From NCBI GenBank assembly GCA_003553525.1, contig PWEO01000047.1, forward strand, positions 1-64,000: a DNA stretch of 64,000 nt, written 5' to 3'. A model generated the notes under the pieces. That model was not told the origin of the DNA. It ran no database searches and saw only the letters and a program-made list of their open reading frames with translations. The position numbers and the translations under genes were made by a program. Shown piece by piece: positions 36,564 to 46,189 of the stretch (position 1 is its first letter; the number at the start of each line of letters is the position of its first letter). The stretch comes from Clostridiaceae bacterium. GTDB lineage: Bacteria; Bacillota; Clostridia; Peptostreptococcales; T1SED10-28.

Positions 36564-36596
36564 AAAAAAACTAGCAACTTTACGCTGCTAGCTTTT
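36564..36596 (-). terminator. Intrinsic terminator after lepA
   Basis: On the minus strand CTAGCAGC pairs with GTTGCTAG across a short loop and runs into seven T residues. It separates lepA from hemW. Confidence 0.8.
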
Positions 36597-36695
36597 CGAT
36601 TATTCTTCTATTATGTCTTATCTTTTTATTTTACGACTAATAATTATTTGTTTTAAAACTTTCGTATTTATATATCTATACTTTTTTGCCTCGGA

Positions 36696-38504
36696 TTAAT
36701 CATCCAGTTTTAATACGGACATGAAGGCTTTTTGCGGCACTTCCACATTTCCTACTTGTCTCATTCTTTTCTTTCCTTCTTTTTGCTTTTCTAAAAGTTT
36801 TTTCTTTCTCGAGATATCTCCTCCGTAACACTTTGAGGTTACATCTTTACGTAGGGCCCGTACGGTCTCCCTTGCTACGACTTTTGTGCCGATAGAGGCT
36901 TGAATCGGTACCGCGAATTGATGCCGCGGGATTTCATCCTTTAGTTTTTCACACATCCCTCGGCCCCTGGCCTCCGCAGTACTGCGGTGAACAATAAAGG
37001 ACAACGCATCCACCTGCTCGTGGTTGATTAAGATATCCAACTTAACAAGGTTTGACTCTTTATAATTCTTAAACTCGTAGTCTAAAGAACCATATCCTCG
37101 GGTTTTGGATTTTAATGCGTCAAAGAAGTCATAAATCACTTCGTTTAATGGAAGATGATAGTTAATAACCACTCGAGTATCCTCAATATATTCCATATCG
37201 ATCATATTTCCTCTTCGGTGTTGACAAAGTTCCATTACCTGGCCCACATAATCATTGGGCACCATGATGCTAGCCTTTACAATGGGTTCTTCAATCATAC
37301 GAATTTCCTGGGGTTCCGGTAAATTTGCAGGATTTTGAATCATCACCACTTCACCATCGGTTTTCGTCACTCGATAGATAACACTGGGTGCTGTGGTAAT
37401 TACATCAAGGTCAAACTCCCGCATCAGTCTTTCTTGGATAATCTCCATATGCAAAAGACCCAGGAAGCCACATCGAAATCCGAACCCAAGAGCTGCGGAA
37501 GTTTCTGCTTCGTACACTAATGATGCATCGTTCACTTGTAGTTTTTCCAGAGCATCTCGAACGTTTTCATACTTTTCTCCCTCAGCAGGATAAATCCCAC
37601 AGTACACCATTGGAGTGGCTTTCTTGTACCCCGGAAGAGGATTTTCCGTTTCACGCTCGGTTTCTGTAATCGTATCCCCTACGCGACAGTAACGGACGTC
37701 TTTAATACTTGCAGTTACGTATCCTACATCGCCTGCCTGCAATTCCGGAAGGGCTACGGGATTCGGTGAGAATACACCGACTTCATTTACTTCAAAACTT
37801 TTTCCTGTTGCCATCATTTTAATTTTCATGCCCTTTTTAATTTTCCCTTCATAAACTCGGACATAGGCAATAACGCCTTTGTAATTATCGTAAAAAGAGT
37901 CAAAAATTAAGGACTTTAACGGCTTTGTTTCGTCATCCTTAGGATGTGGCACTCTATTAACAATGGCTTCCAGTACATCCTCAATATTAATTCCGTTTTT
38001 CGCTGAGATCAGCGGTGCATCACTGGCATCGATGCCAAGAATTTCTTCTATTTCTTTTTTAACTTCTTCGATTCGGGCCCCGGGCAGATCAATTTTATTA
38101 ATGACCGGAATGATTTCTAAATCCTGCTCTAAGGCTAAATACACATTTGCCAGGGTCTGGGCTTCAATTCCCTGGGCGGCATCCACTACTAAAATTGCTC
38201 CTTCACAGGCTGCAAGACTTCTGGATACCTCATAGGTAAAATCCACATGTCCCGGAGTATCAATTAAGTTTAGAGAATACTCCAAACCATCGTTAGCGGT
38301 ATACAGTAAGCGTATGGTTTGAAGCTTTATGGTAATCCCCCGCTCCCGTTCCAGTTCCATATTATCCAGTAGTTGTTCCTGCATATCTCTCGCGGCGATT
38401 AAACCGGTTTTTTCAATCAATCGATCCGCCAGGGTAGATTTACCATGGTCTATATGGGCTATAATAGAAAAATTTCGTATACGATCTTGTCGAACACTTG
38501 CCAT
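36696..38504 (-). CDS. lepA: Elongation factor 4 (back-translocase LepA)
   Basis: The 602-residue GTPase has AHIDHGKS (G1), DTPGHVDF (G3) and NKIDLP (G4), then EF-G-like domains II, III and V and the unique LepA C-terminal domain ([34 protein letters not shown]). It binds stalled ribosomes and helps translation under stress. An AAGGAGGATCATC site fits the ATG. It is transcribed away from rpsT. Confidence 0.98.
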   Translation of the reverse strand: MASVRQDRIRNFSIIAHIDHGKSTLADRLIEKTGLIAARDMQEQLLDNMELERERGITIKLQTIRLLYTANDGLEYSLNLIDTPGHVDFTYEVSRSLAACEGAILVVDAAQGIEAQTLANVYLALEQDLEIIPVINKIDLPGARIEEVKKEIEEILGIDASDAPLISAKNGINIEDVLEAIVNRVPHPKDDETKPLKSLIFDSFYDNYKGVIAYVRVYEGKIKKGMKIKMMATGKSFEVNEVGVFSPNPVALPELQAGDVGYVTASIKDVRYCRVGDTITETERETENPLPGYKKATPMVYCGIYPAEGEKYENVRDALEKLQVNDASLVYEAETSAALGFGFRCGFLGLLHMEIIQERLMREFDLDVITTAPSVIYRVTKTDGEVVMIQNPANLPEPQEIRMIEEPIVKASIMVPNDYVGQVMELCQHRRGNMIDMEYIEDTRVVINYHLPLNEVIYDFFDALKSKTRGYGSLDYEFKNYKESNLVKLDILINHEQVDALSFIVHRSTAEARGRGMCEKLKDEIPRHQFAVPIQASIGTKVVARETVRALRKDVTSKCYGGDISRKKKLLEKQKEGKKRMRQVGNVEVPQKAFMSVLKLDD

Positions 38505-38536
38505 GATGATCCTCCTTTTATTGTTAATCTTAAACG

Positions 38537-38545
38537 ATTATAACA
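38537..38545 (-). promoter_or_regulatory. Extended -10 promoter of lepA
   Basis: On the minus strand TGT-TATAAT forms an extended -10 about 35 bases before the lepA start. No good -35 is visible. Confidence 0.45.
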
Positions 38546-38605
38546 TATTCTATCATGAGTTTATAGAGATTTCATTGCTCTTATAAAAGATTTTGCAATT
38601 AGTGG

Positions 38606-38634
38606 TTGCATTCCCCTCACTTATTTGATAAAAT
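38606..38634 (+). promoter_or_regulatory. Promoter of rpsT
   Basis: TTGCAT (38606-38611) and TAAAAT (38629-38634) are 17 bp apart, with TGA before the -10 giving an extended element. It lies about 35 bases before the S20 start. Confidence 0.6.
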
Positions 38635-38669
38635 CTATATGTTAACAGCCTGTAAGGGGGTGAATGATT

Positions 38670-38933
38670 ATGGCAAATATTAAGTCAGCACAAAAACGAA
38701 TCAAAGTTATTCAAAAGAAAACAGCTCGTAACAAGTTAATCAAAGATGATATGAAAAAGACCATCAAGGCTTTTGAAAGAGCACTGGAAGCTAACGATTT
38801 TGATACTGCAAAGGAAAAACTTCACTCAATTGAGAAGAAGTTTGACAAAGCCGCTTCTAAAGGTGTATATCACAAAGCAAAAGCGTCTCGAAAGGTATCT
38901 CGATTAACAAAAAAGTTAAACCGTGCTGTATAA
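38670..38933 (+). CDS. rpsT: 30S ribosomal protein S20
   Basis: The start is the second of two close ATGs (MANIKSAQKR), seven bases after AAGGGGGTG; the first ATG overlaps that site. The 87-residue basic protein has the normal S20 helices (KSAQKRIKVIQKKTARNK; KAASKGVYHKAKASRKVSRL). It binds 16S rRNA early in 30S assembly. It is a single gene, divergent from lepA and convergent with holA, the order found in many Firmicutes. Confidence 0.97.
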   Translation: MANIKSAQKRIKVIQKKTARNKLIKDDMKKTIKAFERALEANDFDTAKEKLHSIEKKFDKAASKGVYHKAKASRKVSRLTKKLNRAV

Positions 38934-38976
38934 TATTCCCCCCACAAAAAAACCGTGTCTCGGTTTCCTATAAAAT

Positions 38977-39005
38977 AAGCATACCCTTGGGTATGCTTTT
39001 TTATT
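38977..39005. terminator. Bidirectional terminator between rpsT and holA
   Basis: AAGCATACCC pairs with GGGTATGCTT across a tiny loop, followed by TTTTTTATT on the plus strand and TTATTTTATA on the minus strand. A weaker AACCG hairpin precedes it. Confidence 0.85.
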
Positions 39006-39035
39006 ATTCTTCTATCAATAGTAAAGCGAATTTAT

Positions 39036-40067
39036 TTACTTACAAAGTTCCAATACTATCAGTTCAATTCCTAATAAATCTTCAATCTGTCCGGTTTTAA
39101 TCTTCGCATCGATATTCGTAATATAGTTTATAAAGCCGATCAGCTGTTTTTCCGAGTAGTTTCGACTTTGCTTAATACTTTTCGTAGCTACAAAAGGGTG
39201 AATACCAATGCGTTTCGCAATCGCTTTGGAAGTGTATCCTTTACTTGAGAGCTCCTTAACTTTTAAGACATTTTTCATTTGATTGCTTAAGGTGGCTAAA
39301 ATTTTCAATACCGGTTCTCCCTGTTGAATCAGCTCATTCATTCGGCACAGCCCATCCCGCTGATTCTTTTTTTCAATAGCGTCCATTACCTTAAATATAT
39401 CATTTTCAAAACTTTTCGATGTAATATCATCGATATCCTCTTGAGTAATTCGTCCTTTCTTTTTACAATATTGGATCAGTTTGTTCACTTCATTTTCCAC
39501 ATCAAACAGATTTTTAGAGCGATTCCTTCCGAGATAATCCATATTAGTTACAAAATAATTCAAAGTACTTGCGTCTACTTCAATTTTTTCTTTGTTGACC
39601 TTCCCTTTAACCCAACGAAGTAATTCACTTTCCTGCAAAGGTTCAAATTGAAAATGCCTTCCCTGTTTTTTAATGGCTTTTACAATCTTTTTTCTCGCAT
39701 CCACCTTGGAGGATAGAAAGATTACACATACCTGGTCCGGAAGACCTTTAATGCATCGAAGAACACTATCCTCCTCTTCCTTGGAGGTGCCTTTTTTCTG
39801 AGTGCTTAAAAACAAAGGCTCTTTTACCACCACTAGTCTTTTTTCCGACATAAAGGGTAGGGTTTCCACCGCATCTTGAAACTTAGACAAATCAAAGTCC
39901 TTATCATAAAAGGTAGTCATATTCAGAGACTTGAAATTTGGATCGATCAATTTTTTTTCCAGAGTTTTGCAGGCTAAGTCGCTCAAGTATTTCTCCCCTC
40001 CGGTAAATAGATAAAGGGAGGCAATATCCTCCTGCTGTACGTGTTTTTTAAATTCTTTCCATTTCAT
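39036..40067 (-). CDS. holA: DNA polymerase III delta subunit
   Basis: The 343-residue clamp-loader subunit has the HolA pattern: YLFTGGEKYLSDLACKTLEKK at the N-terminus, LPFMSEKRLVVVKEP in the middle and a helical C-terminal collar ending in KIKTGQIEDLLGIELIVLELC. It opens the sliding clamp as part of the loader. A GAGAGGT site precedes the ATG. It follows comEC after about 70 bases, as in other Firmicutes. Confidence 0.93.
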   Translation of the reverse strand: MKWKEFKKHVQQEDIASLYLFTGGEKYLSDLACKTLEKKLIDPNFKSLNMTTFYDKDFDLSKFQDAVETLPFMSEKRLVVVKEPLFLSTQKKGTSKEEEDSVLRCIKGLPDQVCVIFLSSKVDARKKIVKAIKKQGRHFQFEPLQESELLRWVKGKVNKEKIEVDASTLNYFVTNMDYLGRNRSKNLFDVENEVNKLIQYCKKKGRITQEDIDDITSKSFENDIFKVMDAIEKKNQRDGLCRMNELIQQGEPVLKILATLSNQMKNVLKVKELSSKGYTSKAIAKRIGIHPFVATKSIKQSRNYSEKQLIGFINYITNIDAKIKTGQIEDLLGIELIVLELCK

Positions 40068-40140
40068 AAAGAAAACCTCTCTTTTCTTAAAATAAGACTT
40101 AACCCAGAGTTCTTTTATTTTCTCTGAATTGTTACTGAGT

Positions 40141-41757
40141 TTACTTCGAGGAAGTACTGCTTGCTCTCAATCGATAAAAAAAGAGAGGCTTAGCGTTAAA
40201 TCGAAGAAGCAATAAATATAAGATGATCGTTAATATGTAATACAAAATCACCCAGGTAAAATTCAATGCGGACGTTTCAATAAAGGCACCGGGGATTTTT
40301 TGTAAAAGTCTAACAATGGTTATTTGATAGGTAAGTAAACCGTTAGTAAAATAGTTCACGACCATACCTAAGGGTAACGCAATAAAGCTTACAAAGATGC
40401 CTAGAATACCTAAACTCAGTAGCATTCCCATGGTAGGCATCAGTAATATATTGGCAATTATCGAGATAATAGAGATTTGACCGAAGTAATAGGCCATCAG
40501 AGGCAAAGTGCCTAATTGCGCTGCTAATGTTACGGCGACTAGCCCACGAAGAGACTTTGGTAAAAAAAACAATCCTCTCTAAAGCTTTGGATACAGTAGT
40601 ATAATGCTTGCTGTAGCTGCAAAGGACAGCTGAAACGACACGGTAAACAGTGTTAACGGGTTGATCAGTAAAGAGACCACCCCGACTACTGCTATTGCGT
40701 GTAGACCATCATACGGCCTTTGCTGGTAAAAAGCAAGAATATAAAGGCCATACATCATCCCGGCACGAACCATCGATATCGGAAATCCGACGAGGGCTCC
40801 ATAGAAAAACAGAATTCCAAGAATAAACCATAAATAATGTTTTTTCCCAAGTCCCATAGTTTTGAAAAGCATCGTAAAAATGAGCACCAATATTCCCACA
40901 TGAAGACCAGATACTGCAATAATATGAGCAGTTCCGGTTTGTGAGAAAGTCTTTCGCAACTCCTCTTCTAAAAAATTCTGATTCCCAAAAAGCACACTTT
41001 TCATTAATTGATTCTGAGGCTCCTGCAGGGACTGATCCAGAAAGTTCAGTGCTCTCCATCGGTTTCTCGCTAAAAAGCTGTCATGATAAACAACTTCCTT
41101 TTCTATCAGTTCCACATCTCCCGGTCTTGCCTGCAGCCGGTTATGAAATCCCCTGCTTTTTAAGTACAAATCGTAAGAGCTTATCATCTGTTTCTGTGGT
41201 GTTCTTGCTTCTGCAGCATGTATCTCATTTAAATTGAGTATCATGGGATTGCTGATTTTAATCTGATCTCCTCTATTATATCCGTGATCGATGCCGTAAA
41301 TCCTTAAATTCTGTTTCTCACGAAAGTGAAATTCCTGCCCGTTTAAGATAAGTCGGCGGCTGAAAAACTCATAGTCCGTGGCAAAATCTCTTTCCCACAC
41401 TCTTTCCACATGACCTTCCATGATGATCGGTTGTAGACCTAAAAACGCTCTCATGGGATCTTTTTCAATCTGCTGATCATACAGCCGGTGACCGATCATC
41501 AAAAATAAGACAATAATCATAATAAAAAATCCAATGGACGTATTATTATCAAAGAGGGCTTTCCTCGGAGCTATTGTATTAATTGTTTTGAGTAGGGTAA
41601 ATCCATAGTATATGATGAGTACTGTCATTCCACCAATACCCATAAACACCGCATATTTTTCAAAACTGTACCGATTAATTAGCAGTCCTGCCATTAATGC
41701 TAAAAACAGGGGAACAAACAGTCTTTTGACTTGAAAACAGACGACTTTTTTCTTCAT
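40141..41757 (-). pseudogene. comEC: ComEC/Rec2 DNA-uptake channel, interrupted by one TAG and lacking the metallo-hydrolase domain
   Basis: The reading frame encodes ComEC's N-terminal DUF4131/OB region (41757 to about 41100) and the Competence membrane domain (KTFSQTGTAHIIAVSGLHVGILV, GALVGFPISMVRAGMMYGLY, SFQLSFAATASIILLYPKL). A TAG at 40579-40581 then interrupts it in frame, after which RGLFFLPKSLRGLVAVTLAAQLGTLPLMAYYF continues the same frame to a stop at 40141. The total is about 538 codons. The usual C-terminal metallo-beta-lactamase domain is absent in any frame; the short gap to holA holds none. A stand-alone protein of that type lies at 44607-45518 on the other strand. Either the gene is recently broken, or the TAG is a sequencing error or is read through. 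No good ribosome site precedes the ATG. Confidence 0.8.
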
Positions 41758-41765
41758 ATTATTTC

Positions 41766-41810
41766 TATAGTTCCGAAAACCGTGAAGTTAACTTCGGTAT
41801 AAGAACTATA
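41766..41810. repeat. Nested inverted repeat upstream of comEC
   Basis: TATAGTTC (41766-41773) and GAACTATA (41803-41810) form the outer arms, and GAAGTTAACTTC (41784-41795) is an inner palindrome. No T-run follows, so it is not an obvious terminator. It lies between the YibE/F gene and comEC. Confidence 0.4.
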
Positions 41811-41826
41811 TTACCTTCCTTTCGAT

Positions 41827-42993
41827 TTATTTGTATCGTTCAAATAAAAAGGTCCCGGTAAATACGGTGATCGGTACTGTCATGATCAAACCAATGCTTC
41901 CGGCTAAGGCACGAACTATTTCCGTTGCAATAACATCTAAATTAATGATCTCCGTAATGGAAGGTTCATAGGCGGTAAATAAAATAAGCAACGGTATGGC
42001 ACTTCCTGTATAAGCTAAAATTAGTGTGTTTGCCATGGTTCCCATAATATCCCTTCCTACATTAAAGCCGGCTCGCATCAAATCTCTTCTAGCAATTTCC
42101 GGATTGGCATTTTTTACTTCCTGTAAGGAAGATGCAATGGACATCCCCACATCCATAACTGCTCCCAGAGAGCCGATAATAATTCCGGCAAACAGAAGTC
42201 CACGGATGTTAAATTCCACATCTTGAGGGATATACAACAGCATCATTGCTTCTTCCGATGAAAACCCGGTTAACTGGGCGCTGGACCCGATCCATAGGGT
42301 AATGATTCCAGCGATAAATACGCCTCCCAAAATACCGATAATCGCAGAAAAGCTTTTAATATTAAATCCGGAAATAATAAAAATCGTGACCAAAGTTACG
42401 ACAATCGATATGAAAACCGCCAGTAAAATCGGACTGTAACCTTGCAGAATTCCCGGTATTAAAACTCTCACTATCAAAACCAGGGTCAGACCAATTGTAA
42501 TAACTGATTTTAGCCCCTTAATACCTCCGATAATAACCAACAACACTAAAAATAGTCCAATAATTAAATATAGATAGGTATCCCTTGCATAATCTTTTAT
42601 GTGAACACCTTCCACGTTATCCATGGACCCTTCAATGCCCACTAGAATTCGATCCCCCTCTTCCACTTCCACATCATATACGGGATTTCCCATTAAAATA
42701 TTGTCCACTTGAAAAACTTCCCCTTTTAACTCTCCGGATGTAATTTCTAAAGTAACTTCCTGAATATAAGTGCCTGCTCCAAATTCCTGATCTCTTTCGG
42801 GATTTATTTCGGCTTCCAGAACCACTGCCCGTGCATCGGTAGGTTCTGCCATAGGCTCCTGAATGTCTGGAAAATCCTCCATCGGAGCGGCAGCCATTTG
42901 TTCTTGTGGGTTAGACCTATCTTCAGCGGCAAAACTGAAGGACGTAATAAAAAACAAAAATAGCAGGACCCAAATCATCGCTTTTTTTATCAT
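41827..42993 (-). CDS. YibE/F-family membrane protein
   Basis: I use the ATG ending at 42993 after GGGAGG rather than the longer frame. The 388-residue protein has a signal peptide (IWVLLFLFFITSFSFA), an extracellular domain of about 110 residues, and about eight membrane helices. The conserved GSLGAVMDVGMSIASSLQEV and FNVGRDIMGTMANTLILAYTGSAIPLL segments are the YibE/F signature. The family's function is unknown. The stretch PMAEPTDARAVVLEAE is the extracellular lead-in. Confidence 0.88.
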   Translation of the reverse strand: MIKKAMIWVLLFLFFITSFSFAAEDRSNPQEQMAAAPMEDFPDIQEPMAEPTDARAVVLEAEINPERDQEFGAGTYIQEVTLEITSGELKGEVFQVDNILMGNPVYDVEVEEGDRILVGIEGSMDNVEGVHIKDYARDTYLYLIIGLFLVLLVIIGGIKGLKSVITIGLTLVLIVRVLIPGILQGYSPILLAVFISIVVTLVTIFIISGFNIKSFSAIIGILGGVFIAGIITLWIGSSAQLTGFSSEEAMMLLYIPQDVEFNIRGLLFAGIIIGSLGAVMDVGMSIASSLQEVKNANPEIARRDLMRAGFNVGRDIMGTMANTLILAYTGSAIPLLILFTAYEPSITEIINLDVIATEIVRALAGSIGLIMTVPITVFTGTFLFERYK

Positions 42994-43080
42994 AGTGACC
43001 TCCCTGAATGTTGCTTTCATTATATACTTGCTTAGTAATGAATATCCCGTGCTTATCTATTGTTTTGCATTTTAAATAAA

Positions 43081-44400
43081 TTAATGATCTACTTTTGGAT
43101 GTTTGTCTTTTAATTTTCCCCGAGCTCTTTTTCTGGATCGTAACTCCCGAAGCTCCTCTTCAATTAAAGGATGGGTTGGCATTAGCTGTTTTGCTTTGTA
43201 AAGATGCCACTGAGCAAGTTCTAAATCTCCTCTTTCCATTCGAATCAGCCCTAACAGATAATGATAGGAAGACATTCCCGGCTCCTCTTTAAGAAGAAGT
43301 TCCCCGTATTTTAGTGCCTGATCGTAGTTCTTAAGCTCATAAAAATTTATTCCTACCAGTCTAAGCAGGTGATAAAGATCCTTCGGATCCTCCTTGAATA
43401 TTTTTTCATAGATTTTAACTGCTTTTTCATACTCCTTAGTATGAATGTAGCTTTCCCCTAAATTACTGAGCAGTTCTATTCTTATGATCTTGTCTTCATT
43501 TTTCGTTCTTTTCAGTCCTTTTTTAAAGGTTCTAATGGCCTCTAAATCCCTCTCTAAATCTGATAACAACTCTCCTTTGGTTTTATACAGTAAGGGGTCA
43601 GTAATTCCCTTTTTTTCTGCAGCTCCGATGATTTCCAAAGCACGATCATATGCGTCTAATGTGGCTAAAATGACTGCTTGGTTGCAAATGACAAAAATAT
43701 TTTTCGGATATTTCTTTAGTGCAAATTTCCCGATTTTATAAGCTTTATCTTCCATGCCGTGGAGCATATAAAAGGCGGAAAGATTTAAGTAGGGTTCTTC
43801 GGATTTGATATTAATATACAGGGGTTTTTTAATAGCTTTTTCTGCTTTTTTAATCTCGCCCTTTTCCTCGTAATATATGGCAATATCTTCGTACAAAGCA
43901 TAACGCCGATATTTCTTCAAGAACTCTGGATGATACTTTAAAATAAGATTCATTCCTGCATAAGCTTCCCGGACTCTCTCCCGATCGAAGTGATTTCGGA
44001 TTTCCTGATAAAATATCTTCCATTTATCCGCAGAGTCCTCTAGAGAATCCAAGGCATACTTTTCATACCATCTTTTATTTAATTCCCGGATTTCCATTGA
44101 CTTTGTTGGATAAAATACCTCCTGTGGGATATTTTCTTTCTGAAAAAGACCTTTAACTTCTTGGTATCGTTCCTCTCCCAAATTGTTTACTTCGAAACGG
44201 ACCTGCAACCAATAGCCCGGAACTCCTTTATAAGAGTGCTGCAATTTGATAAGCGTAACTCCAGGTTTCAAGCGTGGTTTATCCGCTAATGACTCTTTTG
44301 GGGAAACTTCTTGCAGCGGAAATTTTCGATGTAAATGTAAATGTTTCTCAATAAACTCCACCCGTTTTACTTTATCTAAAAAAAATCCATGTATTATCAA
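43081..44400 (-). CDS. TPR-repeat protein of unknown function
   Basis: I set the start at TTG ending at 44400, eight bases after GAGAGGAG; the longer frame starts without a ribosome site. The 439-residue cytoplasmic protein has an N-terminal domain of about 110 residues with no family I recognise, then a run of tetratricopeptide repeats (from about 150 to 420; YEDIAIYYEEKGEIKKAEKAI, ESYIHTKEYEKAVKIYEKIFKEDP, INFYELKNYDQALKYGELLLKEEP). TPRs usually bind partners. The basic C-terminal tail is RSRKRARGKLKDKH. It is divergent from the metallo-hydrolase gene. Confidence 0.75.
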   Translation of the reverse strand: MIIHGFFLDKVKRVEFIEKHLHLHRKFPLQEVSPKESLADKPRLKPGVTLIKLQHSYKGVPGYWLQVRFEVNNLGEERYQEVKGLFQKENIPQEVFYPTKSMEIRELNKRWYEKYALDSLEDSADKWKIFYQEIRNHFDRERVREAYAGMNLILKYHPEFLKKYRRYALYEDIAIYYEEKGEIKKAEKAIKKPLYINIKSEEPYLNLSAFYMLHGMEDKAYKIGKFALKKYPKNIFVICNQAVILATLDAYDRALEIIGAAEKKGITDPLLYKTKGELLSDLERDLEAIRTFKKGLKRTKNEDKIIRIELLSNLGESYIHTKEYEKAVKIYEKIFKEDPKDLYHLLRLVGINFYELKNYDQALKYGELLLKEEPGMSSYHYLLGLIRMERGDLELAQWHLYKAKQLMPTHPLIEEELRELRSRKRARGKLKDKHPKVDH

Positions 44401-44495
44401 ATTTGATACTCCTCTCACTTCGGAAAAAACTATATTTTTCAATCCGATTGTCGGTCAAAAATATCTAGGTTTCACTGCTTACTTTCAGATTTCTG

Positions 44496-44504
44496 TGCTA
44501 TAAT
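44496..44504 (+). promoter_or_regulatory. Extended -10 promoter of the metallo-hydrolase gene
   Basis: TGC-TATAAT gives an extended -10 upstream of the 44607 gene in the divergent gap. The -35 is weak (TGCTTA). Confidence 0.5.
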
Positions 44505-44606
44505 AATCCTATAATACTACATTTATTGCTTATCTCAAATCTCTTTTCTAAATTTATCGTATAAAAAAATTCATGCTATCTTATTATAAAGAAAGGAGTT
44601 CCCTTT

Positions 44607-45518
44607 ATGACTATTAATAAGACGGTTAAAAAGATCCTCCAAAGTCCAATTTCTTTCATGTTATTTCTTTTATTAATCATAACGTCTTTTTTGTTTTTTT
44701 TCAATGATTTCACAGGGGAAGATCCATTTGTTTTACAAGTACATTTTATCGATGTTGGCCAAGGGGACAGCATTTTAATCCAAACCCCTCAGAAACAAAA
44801 TATTCTTATTGACGGCGGAGAAAAAGACCAGGGAATATTCCTGAAGGGATACTTGGAAAAACAAGGGGTAAAACATTTACATATGGTCATAGGAACCCAT
44901 CCCCATGCAGACCATATCGGAGGTTTGGGTTTTATTCTAGAGAATTTCCCCACAGATCTTATTATACTTCCTCCTGTAGTCCATTCGACTAGAACCTTTG
45001 AAGATCTTCTTCGTACCATCGAGCTACATAACATCCCGTTGAAGCCTACACCATCTCCCGAACCATACACTTTTGAAGAAAACTTAACTCTTGAGTTTTT
45101 AGGTCCCCACAGGGATTTCCAAGATCATTTAAATAACTGGAGTATTGTATTAAAACTTACCTATGTAGATCATAAGTTTTTATTTACTGGTGATATCGAG
45201 GTCGGGGCAGAGACTGCTTTAATTCAGGATTATTCATCGAAAATCCTATCCGCCCATGTATTAAAGGTTCCTCATCATGGTAGTAGCACTTCCAGCACAG
45301 AGCCTTTTTTAGAAGCGGTGAGTCCAAACATATCAGTAATTTCCTCAGGGAAAGAAAATCCCTATGGACACCCCCATAAGGAAACAGTTGAACGCCTTTT
45401 CCGTTTTTCTCCTGTAGTGTATCGTACGGACCTTCAAGGGACCATTCTTTTAAAAAGCGACGGGGTGGAGCTGTGGTCTCCTACCCCGCCAATTTCCCTG
45501 GATTCTTTCGCTTATTAA
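44607..45518 (+). CDS. Stand-alone ComEC-type metallo-beta-lactamase-fold hydrolase
   Basis: The 303-residue protein has one N-terminal membrane helix (about 15-33), then an extracytoplasmic metallo-beta-lactamase domain beginning VHFIDVGQGDSILIQT, the ComEC/Rec2 hallmark. The zinc motif is THPHADH (His98, His100, Asp102, His103). FTGDIE and LKVPHHGSSTSS complete the metal site, with GHPHKE near the end. Related domains in ComEC are thought to degrade the non-transported DNA strand. It could complement the domain missing from comEC, four kb away. An AAGGAG site fits the ATG. Its stop interlocks with the convergent gene. Confidence 0.9.
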   Translation: MTINKTVKKILQSPISFMLFLLLIITSFLFFFNDFTGEDPFVLQVHFIDVGQGDSILIQTPQKQNILIDGGEKDQGIFLKGYLEKQGVKHLHMVIGTHPHADHIGGLGFILENFPTDLIILPPVVHSTRTFEDLLRTIELHNIPLKPTPSPEPYTFEENLTLEFLGPHRDFQDHLNNWSIVLKLTYVDHKFLFTGDIEVGAETALIQDYSSKILSAHVLKVPHHGSSTSSTEPFLEAVSPNISVISSGKENPYGHPHKETVERLFRFSPVVYRTDLQGTILLKSDGVELWSPTPPISLDSFAY

Positions 45519-46189
45519 CGTAAATAGTCTTTAAAAACCTTATCGGACCATTTTTTTCCTAAATACCGTTTGGTTGCTATATACCCGTAGTCCTTTGCAA
45601 AGAACTTGTCTTTAAAATAATCTTTCCAGCGGCAGAATTCTTCGGTTTCCTTCGGCAAATCGTCATAATTTTCATCGAGACCTTGGTACCACTGTTGAAA
45701 TAATGTAAGAATATCTTCAAATCCTTTGTCGATGGACTCCGTGTTTACCATACCGTTGTAAGAGTTTTCTATTACTTCATCAACTAAAAAATACTGAGGT
45801 TTTACGGTCTTATACAACCTTTTCGCTCCCAGCTCTTCATCCATCTTCAGAAGTTCTTGAAATCCCGGTATACTTTCAGCTTCCTCTATATCATAATAGG
45901 CATAATTCACTGTTACCACCGCGCGTTTCGGTACGTATATACACTGATAGATAAAAATCGGATAACATCGGTTTTGGGGATAACAAATACCGAATTCATA
46001 ACCATAGATGTTTAATCCTTTCAGTTGTAGGTTCGGAAATTTTTCAAGATATTTTCCTTTTAAAACCTTCACCTCACCTTTAGAAAACAATCGATTCTTC
46101 TTAGTTGTTTTTTTCGGGATAGATTCTTTCTTCAAAAAGTCCAAATCTTCTAATCGTTCTGACAAGGACTTTTGTATTTTAGGGATCAC
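45515..46189 (-). CDS. Protein with resemblance to ferredoxin-dependent bilin reductases (weak)
   Basis: The 224-residue protein starts at GTG, seven bases after GAGAGGAG. I do not recognise it with certainty. The central IYGYEFGICYPQNRCYPIFIYQCIYVP (about 61-87) and the C-terminal WKDYFKDKFFAKDYGYIATKRYLGKKWSDKVFKDYL (about 188-223) recall, by eye, the PcyA/HY2 pattern of a strand ending YPIFG.. and a final G-eeWaery-LF helix. If correct it would be a distant member of the bilin reductase/RCCR fold. The tail has no typical phycobilin context nearby, and no heme oxygenase is in the window. The stop interlocks with that of the metallo-hydrolase gene. Confidence 0.45.
   Translation of the reverse strand: MIPKIQKSLSERLEDLDFLKKESIPKKTTKKNRLFSKGEVKVLKGKYLEKFPNLQLKGLNIYGYEFGICYPQNRCYPIFIYQCIYVPKRAVVTVNYAYYDIEEAESIPGFQELLKMDEELGAKRLYKTVKPQYFLVDEVIENSYNGMVNTESIDKGFEDILTLFQQWYQGLDENYDDLPKETEEFCRWKDYFKDKFFAKDYGYIATKRYLGKKWSDKVFKDYLR

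Noticed and set aside
22748-38235. Several 60-150-residue frames opposite nfeD, floA, dnaK, dnaJ, grpE and lepA
   Set aside because: They are shadows of highly conserved genes and have no ribosome sites or recognisable folds.
40579-40581. Pyrrolysine insertion at the comEC TAG
   Set aside because: No pyl genes are in the window and ComEC is not a known pyrrolysine protein; a nonsense mutation is simpler. Kept only as a check.
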